Positions 11,383 to 24,784 of a stretch of DNA of 64,000 nt are shown piece after piece. This DNA is from Nyssa sinensis (Eukaryota; Streptophyta; Magnoliopsida; Cornales; Nyssaceae): positions 12,620,562 to 12,684,561 of the forward strand of contig CM018031.1 of the NCBI GenBank assembly GCA_008638375.1, written 5' to 3'. Under the pieces are notes generated by a model. It did not search any database, was not told where the DNA came from, and saw nothing but the letters and a program-made list of their open reading frames with translations. Each line of letters begins with the position of its first letter. The stretch's first letter is position 1. The translations under genes and the position numbers were made by a program.

Positions 11383-14300
11383 ATGGCAGCGATCGATCCT
11401 CTGCAGCCAATAATTCACAGAAATATCTCTGTAAATTCGAACTATAATCCCAAAGATTTATATACATATAGGTTATTTTGTAATCGATGTAAGGTTCTAC
11501 ATCAAAACCCGAATCGTTTCGCTTCAAATTCCGTGTCGTTCCGGCCGGTTAATTTGTACAGAAAAACTAGGATTTCGAAGAGTCCAGAAGGGTTTGACCA
11601 CTGGGGAGGATTTCTGAGGAATCAAGGTTGGAGAGAGAGTAGAATTCGAGCCAACAGTTCTTCCGAGCAAGACAGCGATTCCAATGGCAAGAAGAGTGAA
11701 GCGAAGGCGGGCGAAAGTAAAGGGAAGAGTTCGCCGAGTTCGAATTCTTCGCCGTCGTCGCCTTCGCCGGGAGGGAAGCAAGGGAAAGGCGGGTGGTGGA
11801 AGGGCTGGAAGTGGCGGTGGCAGCCGATAATTCAGGCGCACGAGATCGGTATAGTGTTGTTGCAATTGGGAATTGTTATCTTTGTTATGAGGTTGCTCCG
11901 GCCGGGAATTCCATTGCCGGGGTCAGAGCCGATGATTCCGACGACGTTAGTGAGCGTTCCTTATAGTGACTTCTTGAGTAAAATTAATACTAATAAGGTG
12001 CAGAAGGTAGAAGTTGATGGTGTTCATATCATGTTTCGATTGAAGTCTCAGCCATGTAGTCTGGAAAGTGAAGGAGGCAGTTCAAGTAAATTACAGGATT
12101 CGGAGTTATTGTTGCGAAGTGCAGCTCCAACAGAGTTAATCGTTTACACAACGACACGCCCAAATGATATTAAGACTCCGTATGAGAAGATGCTCGAGAA
12201 TGATGTTGAGTTTGGGTCTCCGGATAAGCGGTCGGGCGGATTCTTGAACTCTGCACTGGTAAGATCTTGGTGGTGAAGATGTAAGGAAAAACTATTATGA
12301 ATTGGTTGTTTATAGTTTGAAGTTTCTGAATTGACTTAAAACCAAAAAAGTATCTCTTCTGGTTATCACCAAAGAGAAATTTAGTTCAGTATGTAGAGCC
12401 CATCAAACCTATTGTCTATTGATAGGCATTATGTCCTTCTATTTTGATAACTATTTCCATGTGCTTTCATTTAAACTGTTGTGTGAAGATCTGTGTGTGA
12501 TGCAGTTTTGAGTTTAATAACGTGCTTTACATCAAACGAAATGTGTCATTCGATTATTTTATATTTATCGAATTATCTCTCCCTTTTAGGATACCTTAAC
12601 TTGTTTTCAGAATCAGAATTGGGACATGGGAGATTTAGATATTCTGGTAGGTATTTAGTAGGGCACCATCGGGAAGCATCTCTAAGGCCAAAAAAGAGCT
12701 GCCAGAGTATGAGAGCCTGTTGTTGCATTTTGAAATTACAGACTAGTTGTAGAATCTAATCCAAAAAAAAAAAACTACATGGCCTCTGATTTTTTTGATC
12801 GGTACTATGGCCTCTAATTTTTCATTGATTTTTGTTGCTATGATTTACCTATTATTTGTCTGTCAGTTCAAAAGTTAGGCGTGTTTCTAATATATCCTTC
12901 CTCGCACCTTGTGTAAGCAGGGAGCACTCGGTAATGGTCTTTATTTTTTGCGGTACGTTGCCTATAACTTTGCTTTTGGGCTAAGGGGATTCTTGATCTT
13001 TCTACATCTATATTAATTATTATTCAATTTAGTTCTTGTTTTGTCTTATTCATGGAATACTATTTTTCAAAATATATATTGCTTTAGTACTAATAAAAAA
13101 ACATTGCTTTAGTACTTTATATATATTATGTTATATATTATATAGCTTTATGGGTATACACTCCATCCCTCCCAAGCCCTTGCATCGGCAGGACCAACAT
13201 TGACTATTGGCCTTTTATGTTGCTTTAGAGGTGTTTTTAAGGGAGCAAGATGAAATATTTAATCGGTTTATTTTAAAATTATAAAAAATATACACAATAT
13301 AATATATTTTATACCTATATTAATTTATGGTAGACTAGCCAGATAAAATATTTAATGGGGTTTATTTAAAATTTAAAATTTAAAAATTTAAAAATTATAA
13401 AAAATATAATATATTTTATACCTGTAGTAATTCATAATAGAAAATTTAATTTTTGAGAATAATAATTAAGATTCAATATATACGAACCTTGTGTAAATGG
13501 TGTATCTGTTAGAAAAGAAATTTTATACATTTAGAACACTGCATAATTGATGTATATTTGTTTATTTATTTATATAAGGATTGGCACAAAGTAACGAAAT
13601 TAATCCTTGAATTTAGAAATGATCATAGTATCTTTTTTGTTTTTTTGGATAAGTTAAACAAAAGCATAATATATTGCTTTTTGAAAGAATAAATCTAAGC
13701 GTGAATTATTTTAGTCACAACATCCCAAATTGGGTTTATATGAAATGATTAATGGAGTTCAAATTCTTTGGTTATTTGGACAACTTGTTTCAATTGAATT
13801 AATAAATCAATTATCAGCAACTATGTCGAGTAAATCAAATGTGATTTTCTTAGCTTGCTTCTTTTTTAAATCTTTCATATCTTCAATTATTTTAATGATA
13901 CCTAATTATATATACAATTTGTAAGTTTTCTTAGGTGCATTGTGATGAAATTGAAGTTAGACTGTAAAGTTTTTAGATAGAGTAGAACTGAGACTACATA
14001 TATGAAGTGTAATTTTAGTGAAATTAGAATTATAAGTGAAGGTATAGTGAAATTTGATGGTCAAGAAATACCTATGAGTGACTATTTTTTATATCTTGGA
14101 TCAATTATCCACAAGGGGGGGGGGGGGGGATTGTAGAAGACGTTGCCTATAGAATTAGAGTGGGATGGATGAAATGAAGAAGTTCTTATGGAGCATTGTG
14201 AAATGAAAAATTCCAGTCAAATTGGAGGGAAAGTTATAATATGGCTATGAGACTAGTTACGTTACAAGATACAAATTATTGGGCAATTAAGAAGCAGCAT

Positions 14301-17300
14301 GTTTAGAAAATGAGTGTGGCTAAAATGAAGAGGTTGAGATGCATGAGTGGAACCCTAAGAATAAATAAAACAAGAAATCAATCCATTTGTGAGAATTTAA
14401 AAGTGATACTAATTGAACATAAAATGAGAGAATATTATCTTAAATGATTTTGTCATGTGCAACGTAAACTCCCTAGAGCACCAAGTTGAAGGTGTTAAAA
14501 GGATGAGAGGAAGACCAAAAAGAACGTGGGTTGAGGCATTGAGAAAGGACACGACCTTACAATGAGTCGACGGGAGATGAGATTCATATAGTCAACTCTA
14601 AGTAGTTAGGATTAAGGCTTGCCGAGACAGTTTGAATGAAAATTTGATTGAAACATTAAGTGGTTGATCAGTAGTGCCGAATAGTTTAAGCAACCGAGTA
14701 GTGTAAAGTTAAGTCTCTCTAACCAATAATACTATTTTTTTTATAAATTGATTTCATTTATAAATGGTACTAATTGTTTGTATCACTTAATGAAGGAATT
14801 ACTGAAATTTTTTCCTAACACATAACAGGTTAGCAAGCCAAGGAGCCATTATTTGGTGCAATGGTAGAAGCTCAGGGTATTATACATGAAAATACGGGTT
14901 CAAATTTAAGGGCAACCATTTGATGTAGATAATGCCAAAAGTTAGGTTTGCACTCGGTCCATCTCTCCCAACACCCTTGACTAATGGGGACCAACACTTT
15001 ACCATGCCTTGTACTATATTAAAGGGTTGTTTGATAACTCTATTAAGTGCTGAACAGCGATTTTTTTTATTTATTGATTCTTACTTATTTGAACACTGGT
15101 TGTCTTAAAAGCTTAAGCTATTATTGAATACATCCAACATATATTAAACTCACACCCTCTCTTACGCACGACCTTGTCTTGCCCATGGAGAATTAGACAA
15201 ATAGACTAAACAAAATGTAATGGATCTTCTGATATGATATTACATTACACCTTTGGTTTTGCAAGGTTTTAGGTTCAAGTCTCTTCATCAGTATCTGTTC
15301 CTTATTGTTTGTTTGTGCAAGTTTGGATTTTGTTGTCTTGCACATGGACAAGTAGACAAATAGACTAAAAAAAATGTAATTGGTCTTCTGATATGATATT
15401 GCATTACACCTTTGGTTTTGCGAGGTTTTAGGTTCAAGTCTCTTCATCAGTATATGTTCCTTATGTTTGTTTGTGCAAGTTTGGAATTTGTTCTATTTGT
15501 TTGTGTGCCTCTCCATATGTGAGATGGGATCACATGTAAGGGATGGTGGGAGAATTGATATACATTGGCCTGTTACATAAAAACATTAGTTGTTGAGGCA
15601 ATTGATATTTTGACACTTAAAATAATGCACTTAATAGGGTTTGATAATGCACAAGTGGTTACATGTTAAATAACAAGTTATCTTCTTAATTTTAAGGCAG
15701 AGAGACATGACTTCACTGAATGTTGAACGTATTCAATGAAGGGTGCTTTTAATTTTTAGAATGAATTGACAAATTTACCTTTAGATTTTCAATTCTTGAA
15801 ATTCAACTGCTTTAAATCTTATGCTCTATATATTCATCACAAAAAAAATTCAGTTTTATAAAACAACACCTTACTCCTTTAGAACCACTGCTACTTATCA
15901 TTGTTTTACTTTTGAGAGTGTGAATGGTTGAAAGATAAATTGGAGAAAAACTTAAGATAGAATGGAAGGAAAACCCACAAAACATGAATGATGAGACTTA
16001 GGATCTTCAAGAGTCACTATCTATACTGCACGTCCAACTTTTTAAAATTTTAAGTAAGATTTGACTACATTAGATACTACAGTACATTACTTAATTTTTA
16101 GTCTTATTTTCTTTAATGTGGAAGAAGGTGTTACTGTTTTGCTTAACAAGAAGATGAATTTTTTTTTTTGGAGATGGAGGTATCTAGGCTCTATGTTAAG
16201 TCAAATAGTCAATTCATAGTGTTGGCATATTTCAAGTGACAAAATAAATGGTTGTAATGTTGAGTCTATGTCCATGTATGTCATGACTTCAAAGCCTCAT
16301 GTTGATGATCGTTGTGCAATATTGAAGATCAAGCGAAGGCCGATTATACTTAGGTTTGAATGGTAAGTGGACTTAGAGACCGTAACATTGAAAAACATAA
16401 ATGTCAAAAGTTTTTCAAAAATACTTAAAATGTGTTTTCTAACTTTGTGGTCCTTGTCATAGCCTTATTCGTTTTATGTGTTGAAATAGTTTTTAAAACT
16501 TAAGAGCAGATGACGTTCGAACGGAGCTTGTAATTTTTCAAATATGTAAAAACAATAGTCTTTGTTCGACAACGCTCAAACAGTTGTTAAAGTTGTGGTT
16601 TTTACGAAAGGCAGTGTGCTCCGTTTGAACAAGTTTGAATTGGCATTTGAACTTGAGGTTTTATGTAATGGCCGTTCGAACCTAAATTTATGTGTTGAAA
16701 TAGTTTTTAATATTTAAGAGCAGATGACGTTCGAACGGAGCTTATAATTTTTCAAATATTCAAAAACAATAGTCTTTGTTCGATAGCACTCGAACAATCG
16801 TTAAAGTTGTGGTTTTTACGAAAGGCAGTGTGCTCCGTTTGACCAAGCTTGAATTGGCGTTTGAAATTGAGGTTTTATGTGATGGCCATTCGAACCTGAA
16901 TGTAGGGCGTTCAAACGGTCCCATCTATCAAACCAAGTTTGAATCTATACTTCAATGAGTTCAAAGGTTGGATGAATATGTTTAAAATGTTTTTATTTTT
17001 TAATTCTAGAATTCCTTGTTCGGTCACTTTCAAAGTGCAAGTCTATTGATACAGATTAATCGTTTTTTTTTTTCCGGATGCATTCACATCTCCCCCCCCC
17101 CCCCCTTTTTTTCATTTTCGTTACGTTATTGACATGGGAAGGAATAAAGAAGATTAGATTTGTGATTGGTGTTCGAACATGACCAGAGCCCGTGTGAATG
17201 GGACCTTGACTTGTTTGAATGTGGTCAGAATCTTAGTTTTAGTTCACTTCACTTCAATGCTTGCCTATACAACTAGGGTTTCCTTTATTCAAAAGAAAGG

Positions 17301-20300
17301 CTTATGCACAAAATTTTGAGAAATCTTTCTGATTTTTTCATGTCTAAAAAGACGTCTTTGTATATTCACACACTTAGGAAAAAACTTGGGCCTCATGTTT
17401 TGAACCCCATTCATCATACATCTACTATTGTGCTTTTGTGTTAAAGCAAGGAGGATTCCAATCTTTTGTGAGTAGTCGATACCGAAATTTATGGAGACGA
17501 ATTGTGAGGACATTCAAGAATTTGACGTTGTAGCTGTGAAGAAAAGCTTGAGGATTTGGGTGAAGGAGTTTAAAATTGACGTCGGAAAGGCTTGTGGATT
17601 CGAGTCGTCAGTATGTACGTTGAGTCGAGTCTTTGTCACTCTATTTCTTCATAGCGGATTGTGCAGTGCTGGACTAAGTCCCATGGTTTTTCTCGCAAGG
17701 GTTTTCCACGTAAAAAAATTCTCCGTGTTTTGTGTGTGATTGATCTTTGAATGCATTAATTGTCAATTTACTTAATTTCTAGTGCACGCCCTTTGGAACT
17801 TGGGATAATTTGCACAATCAATCTAAAATTGACATCGAAAAGGCTTGTGGATTCGAGTCGTCAATATGTAAGTCGAGTTGAGTCTTTGTAACTCTATTTC
17901 TTCATAGTGGATTGTGCAATGCTGGACTAAGTCCCATGGTTTTTCTTGCCAGGGTTTTCCACGTAAAAAAATGCTTCGTGTTTTGTGTGTGATTGATCTT
18001 TGAATGCATTAATTGTCAATTTACTTAATTTCTAGTGCACGCACTTTGGAACTTGGGATAATTTGCACACTTCAAATTTTCAAAAAAGGTGTTATTAAAT
18101 GGAGCTGATCTTAATGGAAAGAGAATTGTATAACTAAATTTGATGTGGAGGTACTTTTTAAGGATATTTTGTCGTTGTTCAAGAACTATAAAATGATATT
18201 TTTAAAATTGTAGCAATCGATATTTCAGAAGTGTATAATGTGTCAATTCTCAATAGTAAGATTTTTTTCCATTAAAGGATATAACTGTCATACAAGTTTT
18301 TGTTCAATTTGCTAAATATATTTTTTTTATTAGTAACGTGTAAATTTAAATGGACCGAGAAGGGCAAAGTATGTACAATAAAGGGATCGGCTTCAATTAA
18401 AGCCTAAAATCTCCCAAAAAATCTATAAAAGAAAAACATTCATGGGGGGCTATCTTCTTTCACCTAGAAGTATAATAAGTTCAAAAAATAATCTTTTAAA
18501 CCAAAAAATCCTGTTCTTTTCCCCTCAAAAGTCTCCTATTTCTCTCTTCTTACACAAAAACCAAAAAAGGAATATAGGGACCATCTTCCATGTCTTCTTA
18601 GCTTCCTGTTAGATTACCAGCTGCTTTAAAAGCTTAAGATGTTAGAGAATGAGCCAACTACTCCCCCCCACGTGCAGAGACAAACAAACCACATAAATAT
18701 AAAGCAGCATACGATGCAACTTTGCACAAACAAACTAAATGGAAATGGAAAGACTTGAACCCAAGATCTCTCACAACCAATACTCTTATATGATGTTAGA
18801 TCAACAGTTGCTCTAAAAGCTTAAGCTGTTAGAGAATGGGCCAACAATGTATATCAAACTCTCAACACTTCCTAACTCACTTCACAGTGTCTCTTATTGT
18901 ATTCCACTTTCTCGATTAGGATAGGTATAGGTTTTACCTTTTTTAGTGTTATGAATCACACCCCTTTTGCAAGAAGCTAGAACACAATGTCTCTCATTTT
19001 ATAGTGGCCCATGCCATCCTATTGTTGTTGTTCCAATCAATTTTGGATGACTTTGGCCCATTTAGGCACTTTTCTATTAAACCTATATTTTTTTTTATCG
19101 AAAATATCAACACTAAATATTGAATCCCCCCCCCCCCCCCCCAAAAAAAAAAAATTTGAACTACTACTTTTGACTTCTTCTTCAAAAAAGAAATCTATTT
19201 TGTGTTTTAAATTTTCCAAGTTTTGTCCTCCATTCTACAACTTTGTGTAATATTAGTTTTGTAATTCCCCCTGTTGAAAGAATTTCTTGAAACTTGTCTT
19301 TACTTGAAGTTGCTGTTACTCAACTCAACACAACACGACAAACCTTACCCAACTACTTTGGTCGGCTACATAGTTCTGTGTTCTCAAGGTGGATCTTTGT
19401 AAAGTCCTGTCCTCTGTTAAATCTAATAAGGTAATATATCTTTCCTTACGGCTTCAATCTGTGTTCTTTTTTGACCTTTGTCTTGCCCTCAGTCATTGTG
19501 TAGACACAAGTAATGTTAATTATCTTGTCCACCTATATGATGCAGTGGATGACAGGTTCATGAAACAGAAAATTCAAAGAACATGGAAAATTTGAAAATT
19601 CGGTTTGTTTCATGCGCCCACTTGGGACTCTCATACTCAAGTCTTAGTTTTAGTGCGCTCATATTCTCTGTTTATGTTTAGGTTTGTTTGCTGTTTGTCA
19701 GTTTTTTTATTTGTTCTTATGCTTTTAGATTAAGTTATTTTTTTTAATTTTTAGATTTGCTGGAATGGGCTGTAATTATGAGTTATGACCCACGGGTTGT
19801 CTCTTGAGTCAAATTTTGGTATTGGGTTGATTTTTACTAGATTTATATTGGGTTTTTTTTTTCCAGTCTTAGTTTCTATTTTTTTTGGAAGTCAAGTCCT
19901 AATATAGGATTACTTAGAGTTCTATATATAGGTATGTAATGCTTTCAATTTAATACAAAACAAGTCACAGTTATGTTCTTTGTTGATTGTGTGCAATTCA
20001 AATCCTAGGTGTCATGCCCAACTTCTACCTGTCCTCTTCTTTTTCTTTATTTTCTCTGCCCCTTTAAGTCTTTAAAATCACTAAATCAGATTTGTTTTAA
20101 CTCAAGATCTTATTCCACAACCCTAACCTCTCACCTACTGAGATTGTTCAACCATACCACACAAAAGAACACAATCAGCCAAGTATACTGTGCACAGTTC
20201 CCAGAACAGCCCCTAAGCTTTCCCCATTCCTTACTTATTTTAAGCCTCAAACCCTTACACCTTTCAGCCTTTGTTAAACTTTTGAAAAACCCTAAAACCC

Positions 20301-23300
20301 AGTATTTGAATCCCATCTTATCTGCAGCCCACAGCAATTTTGCTGCTATAGTTTGTAGGAGAGTGGTTCCCTTGCACTTTTCCTGCATCACTATACTAAT
20401 TTTAATGATGATAACATTTCTTAGATCATTCACAATGGCGATGAAGATTAATTATTGTTGTTATATTTGTTAACGTCCTTACCATGCCATTTTCAGAATT
20501 TGCCATGCACTGAAGTTTGTAGTCTGATCACATAAATATTGTATGTTGGCATATAATTCATATATCTAGACCTTGCAGTATAGCCACTGATTCACTTTCC
20601 TGTGTAGCTAGTGAGGCAATAAAAATTTCGACTCTCTGATCACATCTAGATCCAGTGTCATAATTTTGGTAGAGAATCAGTAGACAGGTTTTATTGCTTT
20701 CTTAACATTTTCCATCCATTTTCTACAGTGGAGTGTTTCCAGTACGGATCGCCTTGTTGCTTTTGTGACCCTCCCTCCTAATAGAAAGTAAAGTAAAATG
20801 AAATAATAGAATAAAATATAGGACATATAGTTTTTCATTTTTTTTAAAGTTTATATAAGGTGTCATGGTTACTGTTTTGCTGTCTATTTCTTTCCTTGCC
20901 CATTATTCATTTTTGCACTTTCTTTTATCCTCTGGGTCTGGATCAATAATATGCTCATTTTAAGTGCAGAGATCTTTTGTATGGCACAAGATCAGAGTTC
21001 CCCGGTGTTATTGCTTTCTGCAGCAGCTCCTTGCTTTTTCTGTGTAGTATATTTTGTGGCTGTATCCTCTCAATCATTTTCCAATATACTTCCAACTAAT
21101 GTTTATTTTTTGTTTAAATGGAATAACTCACTGCTGAATACCTCCAATCCCCCCCCCCCCGGTGGGTACCTTCAATGCATGTCATGTTCAGAGTTCACAG
21201 TAAAATGTGTGAAATTTAAAGTTAAATGTGTTTTGACTTTGCTTAATTCTTTGCAGATAGCCTTGTTCTATGTTGCTGTGATTACAGGGCTTCTTTACCA
21301 GTTCCCTGTAAGCTTTTCTCAGGTGTGAACCAGCTGCTACTTTTCCTCATTCCTTGAAACCAATGCTACACAGCAAATGATTTTTAGTGATTAGCTGCAA
21401 CATGTCTACAGCATACAACTGGGCAGCTTAGGAACCGTAGGTCTGGGAGTTCTGCTGGAGCAAAAGCATCTGAACAAGGGGAAACTATCACATTTGCCGA
21501 TTTTGCAGGTGTTGATGAGGCTAAGGAGGAGCTAGAAGAAATTGTGGTATGTTAGATATCCCTTAGTCTTATTTGCAAGTACTGAATCTACTGATGGATC
21601 TTAAACTTTTTTATTAGCTTTAAAGACAATCCTAATTCATGATTTTTTTTTTTTTTTTTGTGTTGATGTTTACTGTCCAGGAATTTCTGAGAAACCCGGG
21701 CAGGTATACACGTCTCGGTGCTCGTCCTCCCCGAGGTGTTCTCCTGGTGAGTTTTGACTAGAATAGAAATGAGGGTTAACTTGTAAATAAATTGAGAGAT
21801 AAAAGGTTTCTGCCTGGGAATGCGCAACTCATGTCTCAGGGAGAGTTCTACCTGCATCACTGTAGCGACTGCGATGAAGATGCAGGGGTTGGGCCAAGCA
21901 TCACTCTAGCGACTGCGATGAAGATGCAGGGGTTGGGCCAATTTGCTAAGCCTTCTCCCTGGAACAATTTGCCTACATTAGATATCATGTGAAAATATTG
22001 GCGACTTTGTTCCAATTTATAGACTTTTCTTCGAATTAGTAGTCATGTTTATATGAATGGCTAATTTTTTTTGCCCATAGGAGGTGTTATGAGTTCAACC
22101 CAGAGAATGGTCCCAACCCATTGCTTGTAAGCCTTTTATGACAGTGTTTGTTGGTAGAACAGTTTACCAGAAGATTGATAACGGTGTACTCTAATTTTTT
22201 TCAATGTGAGTTTTGATGCGTGATTTGTAAGTGTGGTTTTGGTTATCCTACAGGTGGGTCTTCCTGGGACAGGTAAGACTCTTCTAGCAAAGGCTGTTGC
22301 TGGGGAAGCTGAGGTGCCCTTCATAAGTTGTTCTGCAAGTGAGTTTGTAGAATTGTATGTCGGCATGGGAGCTTCCCGTGTCAGAGATCTTTTTGCACGG
22401 GCAAAGAAGGAGGCGCCATCAATCATATTTATTGATGAGGTTAGAATCTTAGTTTTTTATTTTTGTTTTTGTTTCTGTTTCTGTTTTTGTGTTTTGGGTA
22501 TCCATACTCTGCTCTGGATCTTTTTGGTGGATTGTCAGTCAGATTTTTCCTTTTTTTGCAGATAGATGCTGTTGCAAAAAGCCGTGATGGTAGATTTCGC
22601 CTTGTCAGCAATGATGAGCGAGAGCAAACGTTGAACCAGTTGCTTACTGTAAGAGGCCTGCAAACTTGTCTTTCTGCTTTTAGTACACTTTATTATGTCT
22701 AGGTGAGATTCATGTGTTGAAATTATTCTGCAGGAAATGGATGGTTTTGACAGCAACTCTGCTGTGATTGTTCTTGGGGCGACTAATCGCTCAGATGTCT
22801 TAGACCCTGCACTTCGCCGACCTGGAAGATTTGATCGTGTGGTTATGGTCTGTATTCTTGTTTTGTTGGAATAAATCCTCGCAGAATGTTGAAATCTGTC
22901 ATCAAACATGTTCCTTCCAACTTCAGCTCTCTCTCAAATAATCGTGTTTCATGTGGGGTTTTAGGTGGAAACACCTGATAGGACTGGAAGAGAAGCCATT
23001 TTGAAAGTACATGTTTCAAAGAAAAAACTTCCTCTTGGAGAAGATGTTGATCTTGGTGATATCGCTGCTATGACCACTGGTTTCACCGGGTAACCATCCC
23101 CCTTTTCTGATGCAGTAAAGGGGGCTGGCCTTCTCTTCATATTTCTATTTTTGCTGACACATCGAAATTGATATGTTGATTTTGGATATTGCTCAGGGCA
23201 GACCTTGCGAATTTGGTTAATGAAGCTGCTTTGTTGGCGGGAAGACAAAATAAAGTTATTGTGGAGAAAATTGAATTTATTCAAGCTGTGGAACGATCAA

Positions 23301-24729
23301 TAGCTGTAACTCTCTCTCTATCTCTTTGTGGGTGACTGACTTGCTATTTTGTTGATTTGTCTCATTTTATACCGCCTTTTCCCCCCAATCTCGTTCTTTT
23401 CACTCAATATATTAATAGCTTGTGCAGTTGTCACATTGTTATAATGACTCAATAGTCCATGTTTTGGACTTGGGAATCTTAGTGGGCACTTATTATCACA
23501 AAACAATGCCCAGCCTTGGATATCTTTGTTATCATCATTACAAATTCTTTAGGTTCTAGTGATTTAGGCCCTTCTTCTCTAATTTAAAATGAGCTTTTCC
23601 ATATATATGACGTGAACTTTGCCAACTGACCTCTATGGAGTTGTCACACTTTCTTTTAATTCACTGTATAGTGATGTCGATTTTAGTATTTCAGGAGACT
23701 CAAGTTAATTGCAGACTGAAGCATGGACACAGCTGGATGTGAAAGTGACTGCGAGGAAGTTTGGCCTTAAATATCGAGCACCCTTGGACAAAAACTAGTG
23801 AAAAAATTATATAGTTTAGTGAGAGTATCTTCCACTTATACAGCGAACCTCTTGTGTATGCAATCAGTTATGCCTGTTGCTTTTGTGTCTGCATCCCAGA
23901 TATGTGATGAAATGGAAGACTGACTAATTATATTTTGTTTGGGCATCAGACAGGACCTAACAAGTGTTAAGAAATGAGGTAATGCATTTTCTAGGATATT
24001 GGTAGAGTGAGGACATAATGTGGTTAGGAATTGAGAATTCTTTAGGTCTAATTGAAAATTCAATGTCATGTTTTTGCTAAAGGTCTTGGTTTTGATTTAT
24101 TGAAAGTATTATTAAAGGAATGTATTCTAGATTCTTGATGATTGAGTCAGGAGGAGTGGGACATATTACACTCATGGTAGTTGGTCTGAAAGAAGTGTCA
24201 ATCTGTTCTGATATAGTGATTAAGGTGCTTGATTACTTGCATGACTAGGTATGGAAAAAATCTAATGAGATCAATGGAATGGGAGGACACTTTGTTTAGA
24301 GATCTTTGCACACATGGTTTAGTCAAAAGTTTCATTTAAGTAGACGTGGTTCCTATATAGGATGCATAATAGAAAGTTGAATCCAACTTGGTGCACGAAA
24401 ATATTACTGTCTTTTTTGAGAAGGCACAAAGTCATGAAGTAAATTTCACATCAATGCAAGGCTTTGTTCGGTTGTATAAAAAAAATCTTTAGGAATGTGA
24501 TGCATCATGCACTAGGAAATGAAGTTGCTTTTGTCCCAGATGTCATTATATTCTTCTAAGAAAATGATACAAATCACAGTTTTTACAATTTGGTTGGCAA
24601 ATTATTGCTAGAAAGTTGCTGATCAAAAATTAAAAATAAAAAATTTATTGCTAGAAAGTTTGTTAATTCTAAGATTCTTGCTCTGGCCAGTGCCTAAGAT
24701 GCTATAATTGCATTTGGCTCCCATACATA

Positions 24730-24784
<55 letters not shown>

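Noticed and set aside
20009..20473. 154-codon open frame in FTSH intron 1
   Set aside because: Ser/Leu-rich, no domain, and its DNA is a dispersed repeat also present at 35.6 kb.
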